Source of the DNA: Selaginella moellendorffii
Lineage: Eukaryota > Streptophyta > Lycopodiopsida > Selaginellales > Selaginellaceae
NCBI RefSeq assembly: GCF_000143415.4
Contig: NW_003314316.1
Span: 802,310 to 866,309, forward strand
Direction of reading: 5' to 3'
Length of the DNA: 64,000 nt
The translations under genes were made by a program, and so were the position numbers. The first letter of the stretch is position 1. Every line of letters begins with the position of its first letter. Below the pieces are notes generated by a model. It had not been told where the DNA came from. It worked only from the letters and a program-made list of their open reading frames with translations, and did not search any database. This document shows positions 24,488-34,882 of the stretch, one piece after another.

Positions 24488-26593
24488 TCAGGTTCTCATC
24501 GTGTGGCTGAGGTTTGCTCCTGGGTCGCATGGAATTTCTTGCTCGTTTGGTGATCGGTAGTTTTCTAGCCAAATTTCTCCACCGCGCTGGTCTTTTGCCG
24601 AGATCTCGCCTCTGCGCTGACATAATCTCGACAATTAGCGTCGAATTTCGATGCGAATTCCACGGCGCTACATTCTAAAGGTATGGATTCTTCTTTAGAC
24701 TTGATTCGATTAGGAAACCACCACTAGCGCTTGCGATTAAAATAAGCTCTGGGTGTCTTCCAGGCGCCTGAAAGGATATGCGGAAAACCATAGCTTTTCG
24801 CTCCAAAGGGTATTGTTTTTGATGATTTGGATTCTCTCGTCACAGAAAAATTCTAATGCCTGCCTTGCAGCTTTGGACGGTCCTTTTAAACAATGCAAAC
24901 GTGCCTCGAGGGAGGAGAATCCAGAAAAAAATCTGGGGACTGACTCGTTCCTCCGAATAGAAATCCCGTGATTCACAAGGTGGAAGCTGGCCAATTGCTT
25001 TCGTTTCATAGTCTAAAAAACAGGTTTTCCACCACCATGAGATCAACATGATCGATCGATCGCTCCGAGACAAGTTTCTTACGTCCACGAAGTGATCTTG
25101 GTCCTGAGATTTTTCGCCCAACAGTGATCGATTAAAGCGGTGATTGGATCCACTAGCCCGCTCTTTGAATCGCAGCTTAATGATCGTCCCTTTCATCCAT
25201 TTCGTGCCGCGCTAGTCCCCACCAAGATCAAAAAATACACGAAAAAACTCCATTCTTGGTCTTGGCAGCACGTTAAGGACGAGAAAAAGTATAGTTTCGT
25301 GCCGGGCGACTGGGATCATTTTAAGTGAAATGGACGGACTGGATGCACAGGTGGATGAGTGGCATCAATCACGGAATATTACTGGTATTCAATTTGGAAG
25401 CTTCGCAAACATTTCATTTAGTTTTTTTTGAGTGGTCAGAATCCCGAGTGTGTTTGTTGCGTTGCTCTTGTCGCTCTCTACGAGAATCTAAGTCCCAAAA
25501 GCCATATAAGTAAAAACTCGATCTTACCAAAGTAAAAGTCTCATTTCTCCGCTGGATAATTAGATGAATATTCTTTTCAGCAAGCATCTTAGATCAAACT
25601 TATATGCGTGCCTTAAGGCGTCATTCGGGGTTGCTTTAGCTTAAATCGCAAATGGGGGGCGAATCTTAAGGAATAATCCAGCGCCCATTGCCTCGAGATT
25701 CGGTGTGCCGGGGAAGGGATTCGATCGCGTGACTTGGGCAGCCGTTTGGGCCCCATTTTACTAACCCACATTCACACGCATCCTCATTTTGGAGTAAAAA
25801 TAAAAGGGCTGGAATGACAAATTGAGCTTGCCCTTTTTGTCGTCAAATGGGCGAAAAGGATATTATTAGGGCTGTGCCCTGACACGTCAGAAATGTTGAC
25901 GGTTTGATCTACGGCGAACAGGGAGCGAATCGTATGTCCGCAGTTGGCGAGATTTGAGCCGTCCGATGCACACGTATGATCTTCTGCCACGTGGCTGTTT
26001 TGGTTTTTTTTCGCGGCTTACCGCGGGTTAAATGACGTGTTAAAAGAGGGCGCATTGGATACGACAAATCGACGGTGCAGAGAATTTACCTACCTTCACG
26101 TGAAGGTTACGAGGGTTTTCTTCTTCTACTATGATTGATAGAAGCGGGAGGAGGGAAGAACAGGGAGAGAAAGAGAGAGAGAGAGCTATGGCGATGGCGA
26201 TGATGAGCGAATGACAAGAGCTAGCGCTCTCCCTCAGGTAAGGCGCTAGCTAGGTGATGCATTCCTGGAGGCGCTGAGGATCAGGTTATCCAGCTCCGCG
26301 AGATTATCTGTTGCGCGCTGCCGGATCAGATTTTTCGCAGCTCTGATTTGCCGCAAGAAGCCACAAATTTGTCCGGGATTCTGGAAATTTCGAGGGATTT
26401 CGTCCTGATCCTAGGAATTGGAGGCGAGAGCCGTGATGAGCTACATTTCCTGGCACCGCATTGCCCAGCTGCTGTGAAATTGGGGGAGCTTGGCTGGGCG
26501 GCCATGGCGCACGACGACTTGTTCGTGGCGAAGCCATTCCGGGGATAGGAGGACATTTTCTGGGATGGCCTAACGCGGGCAAGGGGCTAGAAC
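24488..26593. other. Divergent intergenic region of HMGS and the Mei2-like gene
   Basis: About 2.1 kb without a supported gene. Its right part (from about 26100) is probably the transcribed 5' leader of the Mei2-like gene. It holds a GA microsatellite at about 26164-26185, a second CACGTG core at 25988-25993, and several short upstream frames, including an ATG-rich one starting at 26188 (MAMAMMSE then stop) and one at 26504. The leader may contain introns that cannot be placed without transcripts. Confidence 0.5.
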
Positions 26594-29500
26594 ATGACGG
26601 AGTCCGCTGGAGTTCAAGTGGTTCAAGGCCGTCTAGGATCACTCTCTCTACATGGAAATGGAAGCCCTGGATCGACCCTCTTCTTCAACGAGACGAGCTA
26701 TTTGCCACACGAGGTTGGGACTTTCCCTCTATATTCCGTTGCGTGTTTGTTCTAACTTTCGTTTTGGTCATATGATTGTATCTAAGCAGATTGATTGGTC
26801 TTACGTGAACCACCAAGAATGGGAACCTCGCTCATTCCAAAAGTCCCACACGGATGAATGGGTTCCACCGGCATCAACGACGACGCCTTGGAGTAGGAAT
26901 GGTTTTAGTCCAGCGATGGCTTCCTCGCAGCTCAAAGGAGTGGCCGGGGAGTGCCTCGACGTGAGCAACGATTCGAGCCTGTTTTCGAGCTCCCTCCCGT
27001 CCTTGGTAAAAGCCAAATGTTAGTACTTCTCTCCATTGGCTGCGCTTTCAAACTTCTGACCGAACTTATCTTTGCTACAGTGACGATGTCAGAAAGTGAT
27101 GTTGATCATTCACTTGGCGCTGAGGACGAAATTTTTGGGTCTCTCGAGGAGATGGAATCGCAAACTATTGGCAGGCTTCTTCCCGATGACGAGGAGGAGC
27201 TGCTGGCTGGAATCGCTGACGAACTTGACGTTGTACCATATAGTGCTGAGGACTTTGAAGATTACGATTTATTCAGTAGCGGGGGAGGACTTGAGATGGA
27301 AGGGGACTCGCATGAAAGCCTTCACTCTGGATCAGCTCATGGTACGATAGCTGGAGAGCACCCCTATGGAGAACACCCCTCTCGAACTCTTTTTGTGCGA
27401 AATATCAACAGCAACGTTGAAGATAGCGAGCTCCGAGAACTTTTTGAGGTACTCGTGGTCCACCTTTGCATGGCGCCATTGACAACGTTCTATACGTTTC
27501 ACAGATTTACGGGGACATTCGTACGTTATACACCGCTTGCAAACATCGTGGATTTGTAATGATTTCCTACTATGATATACGATCTGCTAGAACTGCTATG
27601 CGTGTACTTCAAGGCAGGCTACTTCGGCGACGCAAGCTGGATATTCATTTTAGCATTCCAAAGGTTTGCTTGGTTTTCATATGCATAAGTCCGATTTGCG
27701 CTTCTCACTCACAGAGGTCGCTCGTTTACCAGGACAATCCCTCCGACAAGGATATCAACCAAGGCACCCTTGTCGTCTTCAATCTTGATGCATCAGTCTC
27801 TGGTGAAGATCTTCGTAAAATATTTGGCCAGTATGGCGAAGTTAAGGAGGTAGATCTAGTAGCACATTCTGTTTCACGGGTGGAAGTCTCATATAACTGT
27901 TTTTCTGTCTCCAGATACGTGAAACACCTCACAAGAAGCACCACAAATTTATTGAATTCTACGACGTACGAGCCGCCGAGGCTGCACTGCGGGCATTGAA
28001 TAGAAGCGATATTGCAGGGAAACGCATCAAACTGGAACCTAGCCGTCCCGGTGGTGTCCGAAGAAGGTTTGCGTTTGTGGTTTATAAATGGTTAACCTGT
28101 TCTACATGTAGCTCTTGTATTGGCAGTTTGATTCCTCGGCTTGGTCAAGAATTTGATCCTGAAGACGGATACCATTCACCATTGGCTTGGACGAACTCTC
28201 CTCCAGGTGAAGATGTTCCGTCACGATAGTTTCACCATTGACAGTGCTTAATTTGCAGCTGACTGGGGGACCATAAACGACACGCATGACTCTGACACAA
28301 CATTTATCTCACCTAAGCCCCTGAGCTACAGGCCTTTCTCCCCAAAAGTCACGTCACAGGACGTATCTCCTCCTGTCAGAATAGGAATGGTTGACAACAG
28401 TCACGTTGTGCAGAACACAATGAGAAACCATCTGCTGGAACAGCAAGGACTTGGACAGCATCACCCCCACTCCTTGCCAGAGTTTAGCAGCGGTCTGTAT
28501 AGAAATGAACTCTTCAGCAGCTCCACAGCGGGCTTTTCAACAGTGGCTGCCCCTTTGAGGCCGATTGAAGGCTTTGAGACGAGGACGCTTTCTAGGACTA
28601 CGAGTACCTTAAATGACAGCTCCACAACCTATGCAGGTACTTGATCGTCAAACTATAGCCAACTACTAAATCTTCTATTTTCTTTTTTGCAGTACACGCT
28701 ACTGGTGTAGCATCCTCTCTTCAAAGATCTTCCAGCCTAAGCATCTCTCTGACCAGCCAGCCTATGATCTGGGGTTCTGGCAGTGGAGGGGCTTACAGTC
28801 AAGGTACTACTGCGAAAAGCTCGTCACCTTTAATGTGGCAGAGCCTATCGCCCGGCCATCCATACAGTCAACGCTCCGCGGATGCGCATACTAATTTGTA
28901 CAATTCAGCCTTCTCTCCACATAGTCACCAGCTTGGTTCATATTCTCGCGATCATTCTTTAGGGGACCGGCACCACAGTTATCTCCGAGAATCGCCAGAG
29001 ATTTCGTCTTATCTCCAGTCGGGCTCCGTCAAAAGTCCAAACATTGGGAGCCTAGAGCACCACGGTCCTTCGTCTCCAAACTTTGGTATGTTCCTGCCTC
29101 AACGGCTGTTTGGAAACTGCGGCTCTCCATTAGACGACCGACGCAACAGAAGAATGGACAGCACTCCCGCTCAAGTGGACAACCGGAAGCAGTTTCAGCT
29201 GGATTTGGATCGTATTGTTGCTGGGGAGGACACTCGAACGACGCTGATGATTAAGAACATACCAAACAAGTATGCGACTGTTCCTCTTTTCTTTCTGTTT
29301 TTTTATATCTGCACTGGGAGCTAAGTTTTGTTCTTTTTCTCTAGATACACTTCGAAGATGTTACTGGCCGCGATTGACGAGCAGCACCGTGGAACGTATG
29401 ATTTCATATACTTGCCCATTGATTTTAAGGTAAGCGAGTTTTCAGAAGGGGTTGTGCGAACCACATCTAACCAGAGGCTTCAACAGAATAAGTGTAACGT

Positions 29501-30082
29501 CGGATACGCATTTATCAATATGCTGTCGCCTTCCTTGATCGTGTCCTTCTACCAGGTTCTCTGTGAAAAAGAGAGAGGAGATTTTCCTACGACTTGGTTC
29601 TAAAACTTGTCATTCTTTGTTTTCACAGACGTTCAATGGCAAGAAATGGGAGAAGTTTAACAGCGAGAAGGTGGCATCGCTCGCGTACGCGCGGATCCAA
29701 GGCAAGGCCGCGCTGATCGCGCACTTCCAGAACTCGAGCCTCATGAACGAAGACAAGCGATGCCGGCCGATAATCTTCCACTCGGACGGACCAAACGCAG
29801 GTGACCAGGTATCATTTCCTTGAGTGATTGATCCATTCATATCACACGCAAAAGGAAATTAGCTCGAAACTCTCAAACTCTTCTAAATCTATCGCACAGG
29901 AGGCATTCCCGATTGGTGACAACGTCCGGAGTGGTCGATCTTCTGGACGGCTTGGAAACCAAGCGGTGGAAGGCTTCTTCGCGAGACCCGGCGAGTTCTT
30001 GGGAGGAGAAGGTGTTGGCGATGGTAGCGACGAAGCGTTCCTCTCGCTGGAGACGCTCAACATCTCATCGCCAGGGAATTGA
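26594..30082 (+). CDS. Mei2-like RNA-binding protein (three RRMs)
   Basis: Nuclear or cytoplasmic RNA-binding protein of the plant AML/Mei2 family, related to the fission yeast meiosis regulator. Thirteen exons (26594-26713, 26790-27018, 27081-27448, 27505-27663, 27733-27849, 27915-28066, 28127-28206, 28259-28636, 28693-29269, 29345-29429, 29487-29555, 29629-29808, 29900-30082) give 898 residues in frame. RRM1 begins SRTLFVRNINSNVEDSELRE, RRM2 begins GTLVVFNLDASVSGEDLRK, and the C-terminal Mei2-type RRM3 has TTLMIKNIPNKYTSKMLL, TYDFIYLPIDF and GYAFINM. An acidic block SLEEMESQTIGRLLPDDEEE, typical of the family, precedes RRM1. The exon 2 donor must be GTTAGT at 27019; the nearer GTAAAA at 27006 would create an in-frame stop. 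Confidence 0.95.
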
Positions 30083-30534
30083 CCATGTAAGTTTTCCTTT
30101 TTGGTAACCAACGCTACTATGGCTCCAGAGCTGCTACTACTACCAGAGACTAGAGAGATCCTCTCTTCCAAGCGTGTATATAGCTTCAAAGGAAGTGATC
30201 CATGATAGAAGACAATGAAGAGAGACTGGATTGGATGTAAATAAAGTAAAATATGAATTTGCTTTGCTTTGTGGTTATTTAAGATTTTCTTACTACGTGC
30301 CAGTGATTTTTACTACGTGGCGAGGGCTCTTGGTTCGATTCGTGTCAGCACCAGTTCTTCTGGAGAAATCCAGATGGCTTCCATCCACTTTGGCGCTGAG
30401 CGCTACCCTCTCTCCTCTCTTTCTCTTTCTTGCAGCTCGATTCTTCTCTTCCAGGTTCGTAGCTCGCTCGCATTTCCAATCGATCGCGCTGCCGCATTGT
30501 AATCGATCTCTCTTGTCTAGGTTTTCTTGCGGCG
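30083..30534. other. Spacer: Mei2-like 3' flank and EGY3 promoter
   Basis: 452 bp between co-oriented genes, with no further gene visible. A CT-rich tract at about 30400-30470 precedes the EGY3 start and is typical of a plant 5' leader. Confidence 0.45.
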
Positions 30535-32639
30535 ATGGCGTGCCTGGCCGTGGACAATGCGTGGTGCCATCGGTTCGAGGCCTCCATCCCCGAAGCTCGG
30601 AGCGATTTGAGCTCTCGGATTGCGTTTCCAGCGTCGCGCCAGAGGAGATTCCTCAAGGTAAGATCACGAAATTTTAGGCGCGCAAAGAGAGATAGATCCA
30701 GTCAGTCGATTCTAACGCATTGGAAGGATGAATGCAGTGTCGCAGTCGACCACGTCGATCACAGTGGCTTCTCAAGGCCTCCGGGTCGGACGATAAGTCA
30801 AATTCCACTCCCAGTGGCACCAAGACTGCTGACAAGGAGGAAGAGAAAGCTTCGGATTCGCAAGAAAAGCAGGAGGAGCAGCCACAGGAGATCAAGCAAG
30901 AGATTGATTGGAAACAAGACGAGGATTTCAAGAAGTTCATGGGAAATCCTTCCATCGAGGCAGCGTTGAAGCTGGAGAAGAAGAGAGCCGAGCAAAGACT
31001 CAAGGAGCTAAACAACGAGCAGGGTGGCAACGTTTTCACGGGCCTGATACAAAACATATCACGAAGTATCGTCCAAAGAGAAAAGGATAGGCTGGAGCAA
31101 GTCGAGCAGAAATTCAAGGCACTGGATCTTGGCAAGGTATGCGTTCCTTTTTTTTTCTCTCTTTGGCAGTTCCTTGCTCTTAAATGTGACTTTGCAGTTG
31201 AAAAGCTGCTTTGGATACGATACATTCTATGCGACCGATGTTCGCCGCTTTGGAGACGGTGGAATTTACATTGGAAACTTGAGAAAGCCAATCGATGAAG
31301 TGATCCCAGTATTGAAAGAAAGGCTGGCCAATGCCGCTGGAAGGGAAGTGACGATCTGGTTCATGGAAGAGGAGGATCGGGAAGGCAACGACATAAAAAA
31401 ACAAGTGAGATTTTCCTTTGGATTCGTGGTGTTCTTACTTGTTCGTGCCAAACTCGTGTTTGTGATCCAGGTTTGTGTCGTTCAGCCCAAGGAGGAAATC
31501 GACCTTCAATATGAGCTTTCTTCACTGAACAATGTTGCGGGGTACATCAGCGCTTTGCTCCTCGGAGTCACAACTCTGGGAACAATCTCGCTGACGAGTG
31601 GTTTTTTCTTGACACCAAACGCCACCTTTGACGATTATATCGCTCGAGTTCTACCTCTTTTTGGTGGATTTATCACCATTCTCGGTGTCTCAGAGGTACG
31701 ATTTATTTGGGCTATGGACTTGCGTTCCTATAAAACGTTTTTTCTTCTTTTGTTTCACAGGCTGCTACACGGCTTACTGCGAACAAGTATGGCGTTCGTC
31801 TCAGCCCATCATTTTTAATTCCTTCGACATGGACTGGATGCCTCGGCGTTGTAAACAACTACGAGTCCACACTTCCCAGCAAGAAAGCACTCTTCGACAT
31901 TGCTGCTGCTAGAATAACCAGTGCCTACGTTACGTCTTTTCTTCTTGCTGCAATTGCGTTTTACCTCGATCAAAGCCTCAACGGTGGTGATAACGCTCTG
32001 TAAGTTTTCTTTCCTCTGCTCTTTTCTTTCTATCTTCCTCGGTTGATTGGATCTGGTGTACAGGTATATAAGGCCGCAGTTCTTCTTCAATAATCCTCTA
32101 CTCTCCTTCATCCAGTACGTGACTGGGCCTTACACCGACGAACTTGGAAACGTTCTTCCTCAAGCAGTGCCAGGTCTTGGTGTTCCGGTCGATCCATTAG
32201 CGTTTGCTGGCCTCCTTGGTAAGAAGATGAAATCTCTCGTTTATTCTCCAAAACTGAGAGAGAGAAAACACTTACAGGAATCGTGGTGACATCCATGAAT
32301 CTCCTGCCCTGCGGGAGACTCGAAGGTGGCCGAATCGCCCAAGCTCTCTACGGCAGGAGAGTGGCAAACATTCTCTCTTTCTTCACATCTCTAGCTCTCG
32401 GGGTTGGAGGCGTCACTGGGAGCGTGCTAAGCTTGACGTGGGGTTTCGTGGCTACGTTTTTCCGCGGCGGGGAGGAGCTCCCGGCTGAGGATGAGATCAC
32501 ACCAGTTGGAACGAGCCGCTACATCTGGGGGTACGCTCTTGCAGTGTTTTGTTTGCTCACGCTCTTTCCAAACAGCGCTGGAACTTTTCCCAGTGTTCTT
32601 TACACCCCACCATTCTTTAGGGGCGATGGTGGTTTCTAA
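30535..32639 (+). CDS. EGY3: EGY3-type plastid site-2-protease homologue lacking the zinc motif
   Basis: EGY proteins are plastid membrane homologues of site-2 protease. EGY3 is the member without protease activity. Seven exons (30535-30657, 30738-31136, 31198-31404, 31471-31695, 31761-31999, 32064-32218, 32278-32639) give 569 residues in frame. Residues 1 to about 60 look like a transit peptide. A charged, coiled-coil-like stretch follows, then CFGYDTFYATDVRRFGDGGI and several membrane segments (YISALLLGVTTLGTISL, VLPLFGGFITILGVSE). Where active EGYs carry HExxH, this protein reads VSEAATRLTANKYGVRL, so the zinc ligands are absent. The second S2P motif survives as NLLPCGRLEGGR. Fragments of exons 3 and 5 recur at 33.55 and 56.15 kb. 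Confidence 0.95.
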
Positions 32640-32990
32640 GCTAAAAAACAAATTTTGATTATTAAAAGCCATAAACCAGCACCATCTGCTATATTCTCTC
32701 AGATGGATTTGTATACCTCTAGAATTATATCTTTAGAAACATACAGTTCACATATGCAGTCTTTCTTCTTTGTGGGTGTGTCTCTTCATTACTTTCATGG
32801 TATTGGAGCAATTGCCTTGTGGCTAATGCCTAGGATCAAAGAGCCAATTGCTCTGATACCAAGAGTAGGGGAGAGGGACTTACACAAGGAGGAAGAAGTG
32901 TGTATCTCAACTATATATGGCAATCAATCATATGATGCTTTCTATCAAGTTATATTGAAGCACATAGTCACGCTATATACCTTAACAGTA
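32640..32990. other. Spacer with a possible LTR-element remnant
   Basis: On the minus strand TTGGTATCAGAGCAATTGG (about 32842-32862) looks like an initiator Met-tRNA primer binding site, and upstream sequence to about 32995 begins TGTTAAGG. Without a matching second LTR or target duplication this is only suggestive. Confidence 0.25.
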
Positions 32991-32992
32991 AT

Positions 32993-33540
32993 GCATGGCC
33001 TCCAACACTGGTCCTGCAGCCCAGAGCCGAGGAGGAGATGGCAGACGGTACGTAGTCTCCATGATCAATTCTATTTTGGTGTGAAGAAATTGAATGAAGC
33101 TTGATTTTTATGACTCAGAGGGAAGGAGCCACGACACGAAATGGCTCTTTCTTCTCAGGCAGTCTCTACTCCCATAGAAACTCTGCCTCTGCAGCGAGTT
33201 CTGATAGTGATCCCCACCTCAAACAATTCAAGGGCTTCCAGGATGTAAGTCCACTTTTGCACTTTATACACATCTTCCTGTAAGTTTGTCTCTTGTGTTC
33301 TTTCAACTTTGAGACGATCATTCACAATTGAATGCTTTTCTTACAGTGGTTTGATCGCCACAAGAAAACTAGAAAGTTACAGAGCTTTGCAGTTTGCAGA
33401 CCTAGTTGGGCTGTTTCTTGGAAAGTTTAAAGTTTGGAGCTTTTTTCTTTGAGTTCTTTTCACCGACCCATTGACTAAAACAAGTCTTTTTGGCAGTCAA
33501 TGGTCGCTCCCGCATTCGAATCCCGTTTGTGTTTCTAAGT
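32993..33540 (+). pseudogene. Broken duplicate of the CHCHD2/Mix17-like gene
   Basis: Aligns with the intact gene at 33819-34550. Exon 2-like sequence starts at about 32993, exon 3-like at about 33120-33247, then the exon 5 region at about 33345, continuing into 3' flank. Exon 1 is missing. Exon 4, which carries three of the four CX9C cysteines, is deleted. The first Cys of the motif is changed to His (cacctcaaa for tgcctcaag). Introns are retained, so this is a DNA-level tandem duplicate and not retroposed. Not functional. Confidence 0.85.
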
Positions 33541-33550
33541 TGTTCCTGCT

Positions 33551-33690
33551 TTTCTTGCTCTTAAATGTGATTTGCAGTTGAAAAGCTGTGAAAAAGCCAA
33601 TCGATGAAGTGCTTCCAACATTGAAAGAAAGGCTGGGTCTGGAAGAAAGGTGACGATTCTGGTTCATGGAACATAAAAAAGAATCTTCCC
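33551..33690 (+). pseudogene. Fragment of EGY3 intron 2/exon 3
   Basis: The sequence from TTGCTCTTAAATGTGA through GAAAAGCTG, then AAGCCAATCGATGAAG and GAAAGAAAGGCTGG, matches EGY3 around 31168-31400. About 74 bp is deleted inside, plus smaller losses. The intron end and its acceptor are included, showing a genomic and not a cDNA origin. It sits between the broken and intact CHCHD copies. Confidence 0.85.
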
Positions 33691-33818
33691 TCAGTTCTTT
33701 AATAAAAGGCATATTCGCAATAGCGCATTTTCTTAAGACCAAAGCAAAAGGGGACTATAAATAGTGCCTGGTATGTTCCAGAAGCTTTCTTAGGGCTTTT
33801 TGTGTCAAGGAGAAAGCG

Positions 33819-34550
33819 ATGGCACGTAGCAGAGGCGGAGGCGGCAAGACTCGCACTTTCAAGGCGCCAGCAAAATCGGCGGCCAAGGCGCCCGCTCCAG
33901 GTATACAGTCAATCGCAACCGGGTTTGATCGCATCTCATCTCGATCTCCTTGAGCAGCTTACCATGCACCGCCTCCAGCACCGGTCCCGCAGCCCAGCGC
34001 CGGGGGCATAGGAGGAGGAATCGCGGCCACGATGGTAGACGGTACGTATCCCCAGATCGATTCTACTTCAGTTTGTTTGTGAAGAGGATTGAAAGGAGGC
34101 TTGGACTTTTCGTTTGTTTTACCAGGACTTGTGTTTGGAGCCGGCAACGCTGTGGCTCACCGGGCTGCAGACGCGATCATGGGTCCGCGTGTTGTGCAGC
34201 ACGAAATGACGCCTTCTTCTCAGGCTGCCAGTACTCCCGCAGAAGCTCTGCCTCAGCCAACAAGCTCTGGTAGTGATCCATGCCTCAAGCAATTCAAAGC
34301 GTTCCAGGATGTAAGTCTTACACATAATTCTCGTTTGCACTTTCATATTTTTATAAGATCATCGTCTTTTCTTGTGTTTTAACAGTGCATTGCGGGCAAT
34401 CCTGATGACATATCGAAGTGTCAGTTTTACATTGACATGCTGGGAGAATGCCGCAGGACCGCTGGTTCAAGTAAGTCTGGTTCTTCCAAAAGTTCACAAT
34501 TCAATGCTGTTCTTGCAGTGGTTCGATCGCCAGAGGGAGTGCCAAACTAG
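33819..34550 (+). CDS. CHCHD2/CHCHD10/Mix17-like mitochondrial twin-CX9C protein
   Basis: Small intermembrane-space protein family linked to cristae and respiratory-chain organisation. Five exons (33819-33900, 33958-34041, 34126-34310, 34386-34470, 34519-34550) give 155 residues. The N-terminus MARSRGGGGKTRTFKAP is basic and mitochondrial-targeting-like, followed by an Ala/Pro region. LVFGAGNAVAHRAADAIMGP is the conserved hydrophobic helix. CLKQFKAFQDC and CQFYIDMLGEC are perfect CX9C pairs, the substrate form for Mia40 import. The last intron is 48 bp, a multiple of three. Retaining it stays open, so the C-terminal tail could vary. A broken tandem copy lies just upstream. Confidence 0.9.
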
Positions 34551-34882
34551 AAAGTTTCAGAGTTTTGCAGAGCTAGTTGGGACAAGGCGGCATGTTTCTT
34601 GGAAAGTTTAAAGTTTGGAAGTAAAGGAGCTATTTCTTTGTTCTTTCTACCTTTGACTGCCCTCGACTCGTTGACTGAAACTAACCAGGAACACGGTCTT
34701 TATGGCAGTCAACGATGCTGCTACCGGGAAGCTTCGTCTTGTTCGTGTTTAGGGCTGGCGTGGCTGGGCCAAACCGTTGTTCCTGTGTCCTCTGCACACG
34801 CTGTTCGAGGTTGTTGATGAGCTCCCCCTCCCCGTGAGCCTTTCAAAGAGAATTTAGGGTTCTTGGCGCGCTCAATGCAAGC

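Noticed and set aside
32840-32995. Possible TRIM or copia LTR with an initiator Met-tRNA primer binding site on the minus strand
   Set aside because: No second LTR, polypurine tract or target duplication could be found, so it is noted only as a spacer remark.
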